Positions 12,333 through 34,379 of a stretch of DNA of 64,000 bases are shown here, piece after piece. The DNA lies in NCBI GenBank assembly GCA_027704905.1, contig CM051006.1, positions 11,046,225-11,110,224 of the forward strand. Reading direction: 5' to 3'. The translations under genes were made by a program, and so were the position numbers. The stretch's first letter is position 1. Each line of letters starts with the position of its first letter. The DNA is from Muraenolepis orangiensis. Lineage: Eukaryota > Chordata > Actinopteri > Gadiformes > Muraenolepididae. The notes beneath the pieces are model-generated. The model was not told the origin of the DNA, did no database searches, and saw nothing but the letters and a program-made list of their open reading frames with translations.

Positions 12333-13689
12333 TGTAACACGTGTATCACCTGTGTGTAATGGACTTATGACCACTACCATATGAGGTATTAATCCTGGGT
12401 TAGTAATTGTTAAGGTTCGTCTACTGGAGCATTTAAGAGTAACCCAATGATGAGACAAGACAGGTGTGTAGGAATTAAAGAAGCGCCGGCTTGTATTTAG
12501 AAAAATAGAATTAAAGGAACTGGTACCAAAATACACATATAACAGACAGACAAATTACAATGAGCTCAGTAGAAAACCAAATGTGACTTGTAGTCACCAC
12601 TTGACATAAACTTATTTTCTTAAACAACCTTTAAGTTTAGGATTTAAATCCTACGGGTTCTAAACTATGGGTGCACCCTGGTAAATATATTTCTTTAACT
12701 GTAGCATGAAATCACAATCAGTCAATCCACAATAACACATCAATCCCCAGTCAATAAACCCAACATTTAAACCACAAATGGATGTATGTGAGTGAGTCAA
12801 CCGACAGTCCAACTACACTGTGGAGTGCAGCACCATGGGATGGATACCGTGCAGAGTTCAGAGTTCCTTTCAAGATCAGTTCCATCCACCACACTGGCAG
12901 AACCACAGATTCAGTGCAGAGTGAGTCGCCAAGGAAAATCCCAAGATGGTCTTCGTATGTAGTCTCCTTCAGCAGCTCGCACACTCAGCTAGGAATGAAA
13001 GGTGTGGAAAATATGCTCACTTAGCAGCCCATTCAATTAAAGGCTAAAACATGACAAAACCTACAAAAATGAAATAGAAGCAACACACTGCCATCTACAG
13101 TGGTGACATGAAATAGTTCTGTTCCATTTAAAGTGCAAAATATATATCCTACATTGTAAAAATAGGTAGGTTAGCTTGGAACAACAATACTAGCAATTAG
13201 CCAAACATTTGTATTGACTTCGCATGGTAGCTTAGCCTATTGGCTGCTAACACTGCTAACCGCATGGCTGCTTGGCTGTTAATGTAACTAACAACGTTTG
13301 TAGCAACTCACCAATGTTGTTTGAAACAACTCTCAGCCCTCTGGCAACACCGAGATGATGGGCAAGGCGTGCGCACTGTACACTATATCCACTTTTAGAT
13401 TAGAACTTATTAATTAGCCTGTGCTCTGTGACTAGGTCTCTCTCCTTCAGCGCAGGTTGGTTCTGTGTGAGTGGGGGTTCACAGCAGAGCAGAGACAGAG
13501 AAGGGGCGGGGCAAGTAATAGAGGGGTGCCGTCTGATTGGGGGAATTCACAGGTCTTTTTATCATTGGCTGGCCACTAGTCAGCAGCAGTCAAGCTAGGC
13601 AGACTTGCTCCTCCTTTTCACCAGTGACATTACCCGACAGAACATCCTCATCTATCCATCAGTAACCAGTCTACATGACCTGGGTTACA
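12333..13689 (-). mobile_element. Gypsy-2 3' LTR, complete
   Basis: 1357 bp, TGTAACCCAGG...GTGTTACA in element sense. The element-proximal boundary is fixed by an adjoining purine tract. The last roughly 290 bp in element sense (12333-12620) match 18090-18377, the surviving piece of the 5' LTR. No ORF of note. Confidence 0.85.
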
Positions 13690-13701
13690 CCCTCCCCTCT
13701 T
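13690..13701 (-). other. Gypsy-2 polypurine tract
   Basis: In element sense the bases just upstream of the 3' LTR read AAGAGGGGAGGG, the usual primer site for plus-strand DNA synthesis in LTR elements. This independently supports the LTR boundary at 13689. Confidence 0.8.
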
Positions 13702-13702
13702 G

Positions 13703-14258
13703 AATTGGTGCACGTCCCGTTGCATCCATTGCAATAAATACCTGGGAGTTCATCTGGACAACAAACTGGTCTGGGCCAAGAACTCTGAGGCGGTCTACAA
13801 GAAGGGCCAGAGCCGTCTTTACTTCCTGCGGAGGCTCCGGTCCTTCAACGTTTGCAACAAGATGCTGAATGTGTTCTACCAGTCGGTGGTAGCCAGTGCC
13901 ATCTTCTCCGGAGTCGTGTGCTGGGGTAGCAGGTTGAGATCAGCAGACGCCAACAAGATCAGCAGGATTGTCAGGAAGGCTGGCGCTGTCCTGGGGGTCC
14001 AGCTGGACTCCTTGTTGGTGGTGTCTGAGAGAAGGATGCTGCGCAAGCTGCGTAGTATCCTTGACAACAACTCTCACCCTCTCCATCAGGTGCTGACCTC
14101 ATATAGAAGCACCTTTAGCAACAGACTCATTCCACCCAGGTGCACCACAGAACGCCATAGGAAGTCCTTTCTTCCTGTGGCTATTAGACTCTATAATTCC
14201 TCTACCTCGGGTCGTGAGAGGGACAGTGGAGACTCTGTGACCTGAGGCCAACGTACTT

Positions 14259-14291
<33 letters not shown>

Positions 14292-14707
14292 TTTGGTCAA
14301 CGCACTGTAATCATCTCATTGTACTTTGCACTGCAAATTCTATTTCAATTCCGAATTCACTTTTCACTTTTTCACTTTTTCACATGTCACTTTTCAGTCG
14401 AATTATTTATTAATATATTATTACTGCCAATTTGCACTATACGTATTGTTGTGTATTGTATATACCTACGTACTACTGTTATAATACTGTAATTATCTTC
14501 ACTTATCAATACATTTAGACTTCATTTAGAGTTATTTTAACTATTTTTGTTTATAATAGTTTTTATTTTAGTTAGTTGTTGTTTTGTTTTTTAGCTTAGG
14601 TTTTAGTATTCTTGTGTGTGCATTTATTCCCCCTGTGTCAACTGTTGCACCTTAATTTCCCTCGGGATTAATAAAGTTTTCTGAATCTGAATCTGAATCT
14701 GAATCTT
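13703..14707 (+). mobile_element. L2-type LINE, 5'-truncated, inserted in Gypsy-2
   Basis: 13700-14245 encodes the C-terminal end of an L2/Maui-type reverse transcriptase (YLGVHLDNKLVW, RLYFLRRLRSF, GVVCWGS, FLPVAIRLYN). An AT-rich 3' UTR follows, then a tail of repeated CTGAAT units at 14680-14706. It sits between the Gypsy-2 polypurine tract and the end of pol and truncates that ORF, so it is younger than Gypsy-2. The catalytic part of the RT is missing, so it was dead on arrival. Confidence 0.85.
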
Positions 14708-17700
14708 AGTGGTTGACTCTCCTCCAGATGACTTTTAAGATCTCTCACATACTGTGAGTGTGACTTCTGTTGTTTGTGGACAGGCAGACCAAACGCTAGG
14801 TCGATTGGTAGTCTGGGCTGTCTTCCAAACATCAGCTCGTACGGGGTAAAGCCAGTGACATCATTCTTGGTACAATTATACGCATGAACCAGAGGCTTTA
14901 CGAAATCCCGCCAGTGAACTTTGTCTTCACTCTCCAGAGTGCCTAACATCTGCAGGAGGGTCCGGTTGAACCGCTCGACAGGATTACCTCTCGGATGATA
15001 GGGAGTTGTTCTGACCTTTCTGATTCCTCCGAGCTCACACAGTTCCTTGATGGTTTTGGACTCAAAGTCTGGACCTTGGTCACTGTGGAGTCGCTCCGGA
15101 AAACCATAATGGACGATAAAATGGTCCCAGAGGGTCTTGGCAACAGTTCTTGCTTTCTGGTTTGCAGTTGGTATTGCCACCGCGTACTTCGTAAAGTGGT
15201 CGGTAATCACGAGTATGTCTTTTGTGTTACTCCTATCCGGTTCCAGAGAAAGATAGTCCATACAGACCAACTCCAATGGCCTGCTGGTCTTGATGTTGAC
15301 CAAGGGAGCGGCTTTCTCTGGCTGGGCTTTACGTCGAACACAGCGGTTGCAAGTCTTGACCTTGGTTTCCACGGCGAATGCCATCTTGGGCCAATAGAAA
15401 CGTGATCTCACAAGGTCGAGAGTACGATCAATTCCCATGTGGCCCATGTCATTGTGGAGACTTGTCAACACAAGGGGCCGCAGCTCCTCTGGTAGGACAA
15501 GCTGGTACGTTTGATGAGCTCCGTCTTGCTTTCGTCGATACAAGACTCCGCTTCTCAACTCCAGACGATTCCACTCCCGCAACAAGAGCGGGAGTTCTGG
15601 GAGCTCAGCTCTAGCAGTAGGAGGGGGCTTCTCTCCAGACTCGAGCTGATAGATGACCTCTCTGATGCTAGGATCTGCTCTCTGCTTCTCCTTTATCTCC
15701 TCGCTTGAGAAATGAGGGATGACAGATGAACTTTCTTGTTCAAAGATGCTTGGTATGGCATCTGCAGAGATGGCAAGAGACTCAACCAGAGTGATACCGG
15801 GGTCAATATCATCAGAATCGTCTGTTCTTTGGCAGATGAGATGCCTTTCGCAGATGGCTTGTACAATGTCGGGGTCTGCTAGATGCTGTCGCGTGAACTG
15901 CTGTATGCGCTCTCGCTCTTTCTGTGATGTTAAGTCGTCTGACAGCTCACCATGGGGACGTCTTGAGAGACCGTCAGCATCTTGGTTTTGCTTACCAGCA
16001 CGATACTGAAGTTTGAAAGAGAAAGTTGACAGGGCTGCTAACCACCTGTAACTTGTGGCATCAAGCTTCGCAGAAGTGAGGAGATACGTCAGAGGGTTAC
16101 TGTCAGTGACCACAGTGAATGGACAGCCATACAGATAGTCTTTTAATTTCTCGGTGACCGACCATTTGAGTGCCAAGAATTCAAGCTTGTGAGCTGGATA
16201 TCTGGACTCGCTCCGTGACAACCCTCTGCTAGCAAACGCGATGACTCGCATCCTCCCCTCTTGTTCCTGGTATAAGGCTGCTCCTAGCCCGGTGGTACTT
16301 GCATCGGTATGCAGGATGTAATGCAGCTTAGGATCAGCAAAACCCAGTACAGGAGCGGATGTGAGCTTGTCGATGATGGTTTGAAAAGCTTGCTGGCAGG
16401 TGGATGTCCAACGACTGCCGAAAGGTTCTTTGGGGTTGTGGTACTGTGCACTCTGCTCCTTAGTGGGTTTGGAACCTTTCCGGAGTGGTGGGTAACCGGA
16501 GGTCAAGTCATTTAGCGGTTTGACTATTTTCGAGTAATCCTTGACATATCTCCTGTAGTACCCTGAGAAGCCTAGAAAGGACCTTAATGCCTTAAGGGTA
16601 CAGGGAATTGGCCAAGTTGAAAGGGCTTTTATCTTCTCTGGGTCAGTCTCTACTCCATTTTGGGAGACGATGTGTCCCAGATATCGGACAGAAGTCTGGA
16701 AAAACTTGCATTTTTCTGGCGACAACTTCAGGCCATATTCTTTCAGACGTGACAATACTCGAAGCAGTCTGCTCTCGTGCTCTTCCAATGTCTCTGAAAA
16801 GACAATTAAGTCGTCTATGAAGACCAAGACCTCTTTCAGATTGATGTCGCCCATACACCGTTCCATCAAGCGTTGAAAGGTGGATGGTGCATTGGTGATT
16901 CCTTGAGGCATCCTACAAAACTCCCAGAAGCCTAGGGGGCAGACGAATGCTGTCTTCTGCTTGTCTTCTTCCTCCATCTCAATCTGGTAGTACCCAGATT
17001 TGAGATCAAGCACGGAGAACCACTTCGACCCACTTAGGGCGGAGAAGGCTTCTTCTAGGTGGGGCAGAGCGTATGCATCTTTGATGGTTTGCAGATTGAG
17101 CTTGCGGTAGTCAATGCAGAGTCTTACATCACCATTCTTTTTCCTCACTACGACGATTGGTGATGAGAAGGGGGACTCAGACTCTCGAATGACACCGGAA
17201 CTCAACAGCTCCTGAAGATGTTTTCGAACTGCCTCAAGGTCTTGGGGGTGTATGGGTCTTGCTCGCTGCTTGAAAGGAGTCTCATCACTGAGCCTCATGC
17301 GATGTTTGACCTTGTCAGTATGACCGAAATCAAGGTCATGGTGTGCAAACACCTCGGGCATTGAGTTGAGTTTGCTGGTCACACGCTCTTTCCACTCAGT
17401 GGATATGGGAGAATCTTCAAAGTCAAATTTCAATTTGGGTCTGTCGGACTTATCTGCAGGGCTGGGGTCAGCTACTGCAGGTTCTTTTTGTATTACTTGC
17501 TGAACAGCATTTACTTCAGCCAGCACCGTTCTTGGGGGTATGGTAATGTCATGCCCTGACTCGTTTTTTATCACCACAGGCAGCTGGGTGTGGTGTCTGG
17601 CAGTTGGGAGGGAGAACAGGCAGCTGGAAACAAGTAGGCCGCCTGGCAAGGAGGACATTGAAGGGGGTTCAAGGATGGCCCATTTGTCAGTGTGGGACCC

Positions 17701-18091
17701 ACGCACACTGATACATCCGTTGAGAACTACTTGGTGGCCGGCTGGAACAACTTCTGGTATGTTTCCTTGTAGTTTCACCCATCCCAAATTACCATCTTCA
17801 GCTTGCTGTTGTCTGAGCTGCAGAAGCTTTAAAACTGCACGATAGCCAAATGAGGTAGGCTGGGGTAGGGCAGGTGTCTTCTGAGCATAATCCGTGTAGA
17901 GGACATCAAGGGTGTTGGTGCCAATTAGTACTTGTTCTTCAGCACGGAGATGGGGAACAACCAATGCTAACGTTGGCACTTCTGTATCAACCCCTACAAA
18001 CTCCTTAGGAAAGGTTATGCTCAGTTCAACGTATCCCAGGTAAGGGACTTCTTGTCCATTAGCTCCTTCTACCCCGAGTAGGTTGTTTAAG
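14708..18091 (-). CDS. pol: Gypsy-2 pol (protease end, RT, RNase H, integrase)
   Basis: An open minus-strand frame runs from about 18091. Counting from the methionine at 17979: RT about 225-450 with catalytic FIDD (387-390); RNase H about 553-672 (LHTDAS, VTDSNPL, DADGLSR); integrase zinc finger H842, H847, C877, C880; integrase core D908, D967, E1002. All catalytic residues are present and no stop interrupts. The natural C-terminus is lost: after about residue 1089 codons come from the LINE tail. Upstream it reads back to NNLLGVEG...VPYLGY of the protease region before the inversion point. It copies retrotransposon RNA and inserts the cDNA; this copy cannot be complete. Confidence 0.92.
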
Positions 18092-18377
18092 GACTTAAGT
18101 TTATGTCAAGTGGTGACTACAAGTCACATTTGGTTTTCTACTGAGCTCATTGTAATTTGTCTGTCTGTTATATGTGTATTTTGGTACCAGTTCCTTTAAT
18201 TCTATTTTTCTAAATACAAGCCGGCGCTTCTTTAATTCCTACACACCTGTCTTGTCTCATCATTGGGTTACTCTTAAATGCTCCAGTAGACGAACCTTAA
18301 CAATTACTAACCCAGGATTAATACCTTATATGGTAGTGGTCATAAGTCCATTACACACAGGTGATACACGTGTTACA
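18092..18377 (+). mobile_element. Gypsy-2 5' LTR fragment (3' end of LTR), inverted
   Basis: Matches the reverse complement of 12333-12620, ending GTGTTACA at 18377, and lies just upstream of gag in the plus sense. The first roughly 1.07 kb of the LTR is missing. Its left edge falls in AGGTTGTTTAAG, a short string shared with pol sequence, which is where the orientation switches. Confidence 0.85.
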
Positions 18378-18384
18378 TAAAATA

Positions 18385-18401
18385 TGGCGAGCTAGCCAGG
18401 A
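18385..18401 (+). other. Candidate Gypsy-2 primer binding site
   Basis: TGGCGAGCTAGCCAGGA begins seven bases after the LTR end, at the expected place for a tRNA primer site, which starts TGG. The matching tRNA was not identified. Confidence 0.45.
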
Positions 18402-18505
18402 GCATTGTGGGTAATTAATGACTAAACGAGATAACAGGTATTGATAAAAAAATAAATATATATATATATACAAATAACTTGAAGTTAATTTGAAGCCCGG
18501 TCAAA

Positions 18506-20283
18506 ATGGAAATAGTTATGAGTGAACAGGTCAAAATCCCTAACTCAGTCATAGTTAGTGGGCTTATCGGTGTAGAATTTGATGAGGAAATCACTGAACA
18601 CTTAAAAACTCATGGCAAAATTAACCGTATACTCCCCATTGAAGATGATGAATCTCCATTTTATGGGCAGTTAATTTATGAGTTGAGTCTGGCGCGTCCA
18701 TGGAGTCACTTCAGTCCTTGTTGCCCCTTACTTATGACAGCCCCAGCAGAGCAGATGTCACGTACAAAGTGAAGGCCTTAGCTTCCGTGTACACTCCTAC
18801 AGCAAGCAGTAGCGCCACCTGTACTTACCTTGAAGAGCTGCAAACCATAGCTAAGCTAAGCGGGAAATCCTTTGAAGAACTGCTACGAGGAGAGCTTGCT
18901 AAACTTACCACATCTGCTGCTTCACCTCTGAGTAACAGTGAAGACGGAGCAAGTGAATTTCCAGGGCCAGGCCCAAGACAGACCCCAGTTGACTGGACCC
19001 TCGCGCCGCCACTGGCTGCCACATTCCAACCAATCCTTGAGTCGACGAGTTCAGTTGATCTAACTTCCACACTTGGTGCAAGTTCTCAACCCAGGGTCAC
19101 CTTCGATCTGACATCAGTTCCACCACCCACTATGAATCCTCAGCCACCTGCTTTACCGATTCAACTTCAAAACCTGACCAATGACAACACATCACCTGTC
19201 CAAGCACAGGTTGAATCAAAAACATATCCACACCTCAGTGTAACTGACGTGAACCCTCCTGACATACAGAGGGTCGTCATTGAACACATTGTGAGAAGCC
19301 AAGAAGCTGCATCGCATCATCTTGCTCCTTCACGTCTCAGAGCCTTTTCAGGCAGATCTCCCCGTCCAGCCAACGAGGTTGACTATGACACATGGCGTAC
19401 CAATGTCGAACTGATGATGAATGACCCTGCTATCTCAGACCTGCACCGGTCTAGGAGAATCCTTGACAGTCTTCTGCCACCAGCTATTGAAGTCACCAAG
19501 CACTTGGGTCCACAAGCATCCCCCGCAGCTTATCTTGAGCTGCTAGATTCTGCTTATGGCACAGTAGAAGATGGAGATGAGCTCTTTGCCAAGTTCCTGA
19601 CTACGTTCCAAGACCCAAATGAAAAGCCTTCCAGCTACTTACACAGGTTGCAGGTAGTTTTGGGTTCAGCAGTGAGAAGAGGTGGCGTATCTGCCAGCGA
19701 AGTCAACCGACATCTCCTCAACCAGTTCTGTCGAAATTGCTGGGACAATGCACTTCTAACTGACCTCCAGCTGAAGCACAGAAAGAACAATCCCCCTTCA
19801 TTTGCAGAGTTGCTGTTGCTCCTTCGCACAGAAGAGGATAAACATGCTGCAAAAGTAACTCGCATGAAGCAACACCTTGGTGCCTCCAAGCAACGTGTCA
19901 CGTCACATCTGCAGAGTGCATGTGCCTATACTGATTCAAATGAGACTGAACAGTTGCAGAAGCAAGTCGCTGCTCTTCAAAGTCAACTCACAAACTTGAA
20001 GAAAGCTAAGACTGAAAAGGATAAATCAGCTAATCCCAAAGTAGCTACAGACTACAAAGCCAAGAGTCAAAAGCATGAGAAGCAGCTAACCTCAAGCCGT
20101 AATTCAAGCAAACCCCGGCCTTGGTACTGCTTCCGGTGCGGTGAAGATGGGCATATTAAACCATCGTGTGAGAATGAGCCAAACCCTTCACTTGTCGCAG
20201 CCAAGAGGAAGCTACTGAACGACAGACAACTTCAGTGGGAAGCTCAACCCGCTTCATCAGATGAGGATCATTTAAACAACTAG
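18506..20283 (+). CDS. gag: Gypsy-2 gag, PNMA-like, one frameshift
   Basis: 18506-18772 encodes an N-terminal segment (VIVSGLIGVEFDEEI). The main frame 18700-20283 carries the rest, so one frameshift near 18690 breaks the gene. The capsid region (residues about 215-400 of the second frame) has LRAFSGRSPRPANEVDYDTW and SSYLHRLQVVLGSAVRRGG, wording close to vertebrate PNMA and ZCCHC12/18 proteins, which derive from Gypsy gag. A coiled-coil-like stretch follows, then one zinc knuckle CFRCGEDGHIKPSC (CX2CX4HX4C). Gag forms the particle that packages element RNA. It ends in TAG, three bases after a slippery site leading into protease. Confidence 0.88.
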
Positions 20284-20317
20284 CAGCCCCTGTTGAGGGA
20301 CAAATAGGAGCTGCAAG
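20271..20317 (+). promoter_or_regulatory. Programmed -1 frameshift site, gag to pol
   Basis: TTTAAAC at 20271-20277 is in exact register with the gag codons (T TTA AAC), one codon before the gag stop at 20281. A five-base spacer precedes a stem GCAGC (20283-20287) pairing with GCTGC downstream, with an inner CCCT/AGGG stem. After a -1 slip the frame runs open for 37 codons into the protease ORF (20388 onward). Pairing was judged by eye. Confidence 0.8.
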
Positions 20318-20603
20318 TAATGAGACCCGTCCCACTGTAACCAAACAGAGAGCCTCACTGAAATGTGCCCATACTAAAGACAAACCCATGAAACTTCCCA
20401 GAGGTTTAGTTGGAACAAAGTATACGGCCCAAGTCACCATTGCAGACCAAGAAGTGAACTGTCTTTTAGACACAGGGTCTCAAGTTACTACAGTCCCCCT
20501 GTCGTTCTATGAGCAACACTTATCGAGTCAAGCCATTAAGTCCTTAAACAACCTACTCGGGGTAGAAGGAGCTAATGGACAAGAAGTCCCTTACCTGGGT
20601 TAC
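20277..20603 (+). CDS. Gypsy-2 protease, 3'-truncated
   Basis: Aspartic protease reading VTIADQEVNCLLDTGSQVTT (catalytic DTG), in the -1 frame relative to gag. It reads to VPYLGY and is then cut at about 20597 by the inversion; codons beyond 20604 come from flanking DNA. The last roughly 60 bp (about 20537-20597) also occur in the opposite orientation at about 18035-18092 leading into pol, so that segment is duplicated at both ends of the inverted block. Confidence 0.85.
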
Positions 20604-20604
20604 A

Positions 20605-21405
20605 CCGGCATGTCTTTTTCCATTGCACTGCAAATAACAAGTCCAGTTTATACTATACACCATGGGTTGGCAACAGGCAGAGATTTATTTATATATTTTT
20701 TACAATATCGGACCGACAGTCGCAAATATAGGCTATAATGTCCGAATCGAAAATGCAGGGACATTTTCCGCCAGGGTTGAACTGGCCATCTGGCATACCG
20801 TAGGCCGACGTGCCTTTTGGGCCGACACAACTTTTTTCTACGAGGTGATACTCAGGGACCCCCTACCCCCGTCAATGTTCGCCGCTGATCGCGCAGCTCG
20901 CCTCCGTTTAAACCGGATTCTGTGATTAATTAGAGTTAAAAACTCTAAAATAGTGTGCGTTAAAGTCTCGAGATTAATCACATGCGTTAACGTGTTAACT
21001 TTGACAGCCCTAGTTCTAATGCTTTGGTGTTCTGACTTTTCTTTTGAAACACGGAAATACGTTTCAACGTTGTTGAGAATTACAACACAAACTCGCTAGT
21101 CAGTGCAATGGAACTGCTACCTAGTTAACTAGAACACTAGTAACCCCCACTGCTACCTAGTTAACTAGAACAGGGGTTCCCAAACTTCTCAGCCCGCGAC
21201 CCCCAACATAACAGTGCTAGAGACTTGGGGGGGGGGGGGGGTGCTCACGAACATGGTGTGTGGCTTTTTTTCAGCTGCAAATGATACTGTCGTGAATCTG
21301 TCGGAATCAGAATAGGCCTATATCACGGTAGATTAGAACGCCGGAAGTACCCGCCGAAGCAGTGTATCCCAAGTTCCGGTTAATGCATTCACCTTGGCAT
21401 TCACC
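20605..21405. other. Non-coding flank of SWIM ORF exon 1, unit 2
   Basis: Homologous to 5365-6224, resuming exactly where that region was split by Gypsy-2. It lacks about 46 bp present in copy A between 5590 and 5647. It contains the same hAT-like ends and a shorter G-run near 21228-21241. Confidence 0.6.
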
Positions 21406-21562
21406 ATGGCGGACAGTTATCGCTGGACAACATCGCTGCATAACCTTCCAAAAGTCGGTCAAGACGATGTGGTTCGACTAGTGAATGAACACTCTACAGT
21501 GAAGTCTAAACTGGAAAAAGGATACAAGTTATTTTACGAGAAGTTCATCTTCAATTATAGAG
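21406..21562 (+). pseudogene. SWIM ORF exon 1 only (unit 2)
   Basis: Identical reading to 6225-6381 with the same ATG and the GTAAGT donor. Downstream only a piece of exon 2 survives (22067-22112, after a deletion of the intron end), directly fused to the 3' end of a Gypsy element. Exons 3-5 are gone, so this copy is dead. Confidence 0.75.
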
Positions 21563-21566
21563 GTAA

Positions 21567-21724
21567 GTGTTTAGATTCTGTTGTGTCACCGCTAGCTTGC
21601 TAGCTTGTAAGGTTTAATGAAAATGACCAGTGTGTCAGATAAGTTCAACTACAGACAGAGAATGGTATCCATTCGGTGTATAATGGTATATACGTATATA
21701 TATATACACACACCGAATAATGGA

Positions 21725-21818
<94 letters not shown>

Positions 21819-21935
21819 GCTTAGATTCTGTTGTGTCACCGCTAGCTTGCTAGCTTGTAAGGTTTAATGAAAATGACCAGTGTGTCAGATAAGTTCAACT
21901 ACAGACAGAGAACAGTATCCATTCGGTGTATAATG

Positions 21936-21966
<31 letters not shown>
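21567..21966. repeat. Tandemly duplicated intron segment with long (CT)n
   Basis: The stretch starting TTAGATTCTGTTGTGTCACC occurs twice (21569 and 21820) with a (CT)n tract of about 90 bp at 21727-21816 between them. A short (TA)n follows at 21938-21960. The second contig shows the same arrangement in reverse with an interrupted (GA)n at 63015-63148. Confidence 0.85.
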
Positions 21967-21969
<3 letters not shown>

Positions 21970-22112
21970 TGGTGTATAAGTGGTTCATAAACCTTTACCT
22001 GACGACCCAAGAGCTATGGCGACGCTCTTGGCTCTCTAGCTAGCGTGCATGAAAACATTCGGTGGAGTGTCAGATTTAGTGAGTGAGGAAGTGGTAGTGC
22101 AGGCGAGCTGCC

Positions 22113-22240
22113 GAGCTGCTACCGTCCACCGCTGGGGGCGGGGTTTCCAGTACCTAGTGGATTGGGAGGTCCGGAGGACCGAAGCCCTGCTGGACGCTCT
22201 GGGGCGGTCGTCCGGTGCCTCCCCTCAGGGGGGGGGATAC
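22113..22240 (+). pseudogene. Gypsy-3 pol C-terminal tail
   Basis: Reads HRWGRGFQYLVDWE, the chromodomain-like tail after integrase in many vertebrate Gypsy elements, then LLDALGRSSGASP and a purine run before the LTR. Only about 40 codons remain, fused to SWIM ORF exon 2. Reverse copy at 62469-62590. Confidence 0.7.
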
Positions 22241-22569
22241 TGTTGTGCCCCCCCCCACGCTCTAATCGATCCCAGGTGTTGCCCATCATAATCAGGCCTA
22301 CTGAGGCTAATGAACACCTGGGATCTACCCTTCTTTAGGCTGCCGAGGACCGACGTTGGGCGCTTGGTTATTGAGAACCACTGTCACGAGAGACTGCGTG
22401 TTCCAGCTCCGACCACGCCAAGTAACCAGTCCAACCCTGCCTAGTTTGTGTTTTTGACGTTGGAGCTATTTTCAGTAAAGACATTTTTTCCATTGTTTTG
22501 AGTGTCCGTGTCTCTGTACTTCTGGGTTCTTTGGCACATTTGGCTCGTCGGTCTCGTTGGGGCGTAACA
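22241..22569 (+). mobile_element. Gypsy-3 3' LTR (329 bp)
   Basis: TGTTGTGCCCC...GGGCGTAACA. The 5' boundary is set by the purine-rich stretch CTCAGGGGGGGGGA before it. It holds an internal inverted pair CCCAGGTGTTGCCC / GAACACCTGGGAT. The reverse copy at 62140-62468 has the same length. Confidence 0.8.
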
Positions 22570-23299
22570 CTCTATCTGCCTACCAAGTTGTGAAGCCCTG
22601 AGACATTCTGAAGTGTAGTTAAAAATGATAGAAACATGTTTGCCTTAGACTTTGATAATTTTTTCAGATTTAATAAATAAATGTTGACAATATTCATTCA
22701 CTTTACTCAGTGTAAAAAAAACCCCCAGTAACATTATCCAGAACAAACAACACAAATACAATACCGTGAGTCACAAAGAGATAATGTGAAAACAATTTGT
22801 TTCATGAAATAAAGGCTCTTTTTGGCGTTATAGAAAATGCTTTCACATTTAACAACGAGGAGATAACCCATCAGTATTCATCCAGAAGTTATTTTTCCTA
22901 AAAACACAAATAGCAACATACTGTTTTATCAACCATGATCACAATGGTTTACATTATTTTTTTAACTTTATAATCATATACAATTATCTAAGCTACGCTT
23001 AGAGCATTAGGTCCTAAGTAAAGGTGAGGGAGCTTAGCTAAGGGCAGGTGTTAAGCAAGGAAGGGAAAGGGGGGTCACATTAAGGGCAGGTTGTGAGATT
23101 TTTAAGATAAGGAGAGATGTGTGAGGAGGTAAGATGTTTAAGGAGAGAGGAGGTCAGATGTTTAATGAGAGGAGAGAGGAGGTCAGATGACAGTATGAGG
23201 GCCAGATGTTCTTCGACCTCGAAGCCTGGCGAGATGTGGACGGATGTTCCATAAATTTCCTGGAAAATCAACACAGCCAAAGTTGAGTTTGTACATTCA
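22570..23299. other. Downstream flank of the TRPV gene
   Basis: No gene. Homologous to about 9000-9770 of copy A but with one VNTR unit instead of about seven. Contains purine-rich GAGAGGAGG stretches near 23150-23180. It probably includes the TRPV 3' UTR; I could not fix a poly(A) site. Reverse copy 61410-62139. Confidence 0.5.
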
Positions 23300-34063
<10,764 letters not shown>

Positions 34064-34379
34064 GGAACTCCAGATCCAGATCCAAATCCAAATTCAAATC
34101 CAGTTCGACATCTTGGTCCAACCCTGGTTCAGAAGAGTCTCTGTCTATATTGAGGACTTGCTCATTGTGTCCAGGTGTTCAGAAGCTCAAAGTGTCTTCT
34201 TCCCTTGAAATATAATCTGCACTCTGAGGTGAAGGTGTGTGTGTGTATGTGTCCTCTTCGAAGCTGCACAGGTAAAGGCGAGCCCAGGTTTATGAGCTGT
34301 TCTTCCTTAATACAGGTAGATGTGGGTTGCCATGGTTAGGCCACTCACACCCAACCCCACCCCACCCCACCCCCCAGGC

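Larger units (their letters stand above)
12333..20604 (-). mobile_element. Gypsy-2: Ty3/Gypsy retrotransposon, internally inverted and LINE-interrupted
   Basis: Outer ends are TGTAAC at 12333 and GTTACA at 20604. CTGG (12329-12332) and CCGG (20605-20608) flank it as a 4 bp target duplication with one mismatch, and copy A has the unfilled CTGG at 5365-5368. In element (minus) sense the 3' LTR is 12333-13689, the polypurine tract 13690-13701, an inserted LINE 13703-14707 and pol 14708-18091. The 5' part (LTR end, gag, protease; 18092 to about 20597) is inverted, and only about ten bases of the 5' LTR start remain at the right end. Confidence 0.9.

Noticed and set aside
14995..16009. Several plus-strand ORFs over 60 codons between 14995 and 17845
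   Set aside because: They are antisense shadows of the uninterrupted Gypsy-2 pol frame.
21645..21853. ORFs of alternating Ser-Leu or Arg-Glu
   Set aside because: These are translations of CT/GA microsatellites (also at 6436-6697, 31508-31771, 51458-51728 and 62977-63254).
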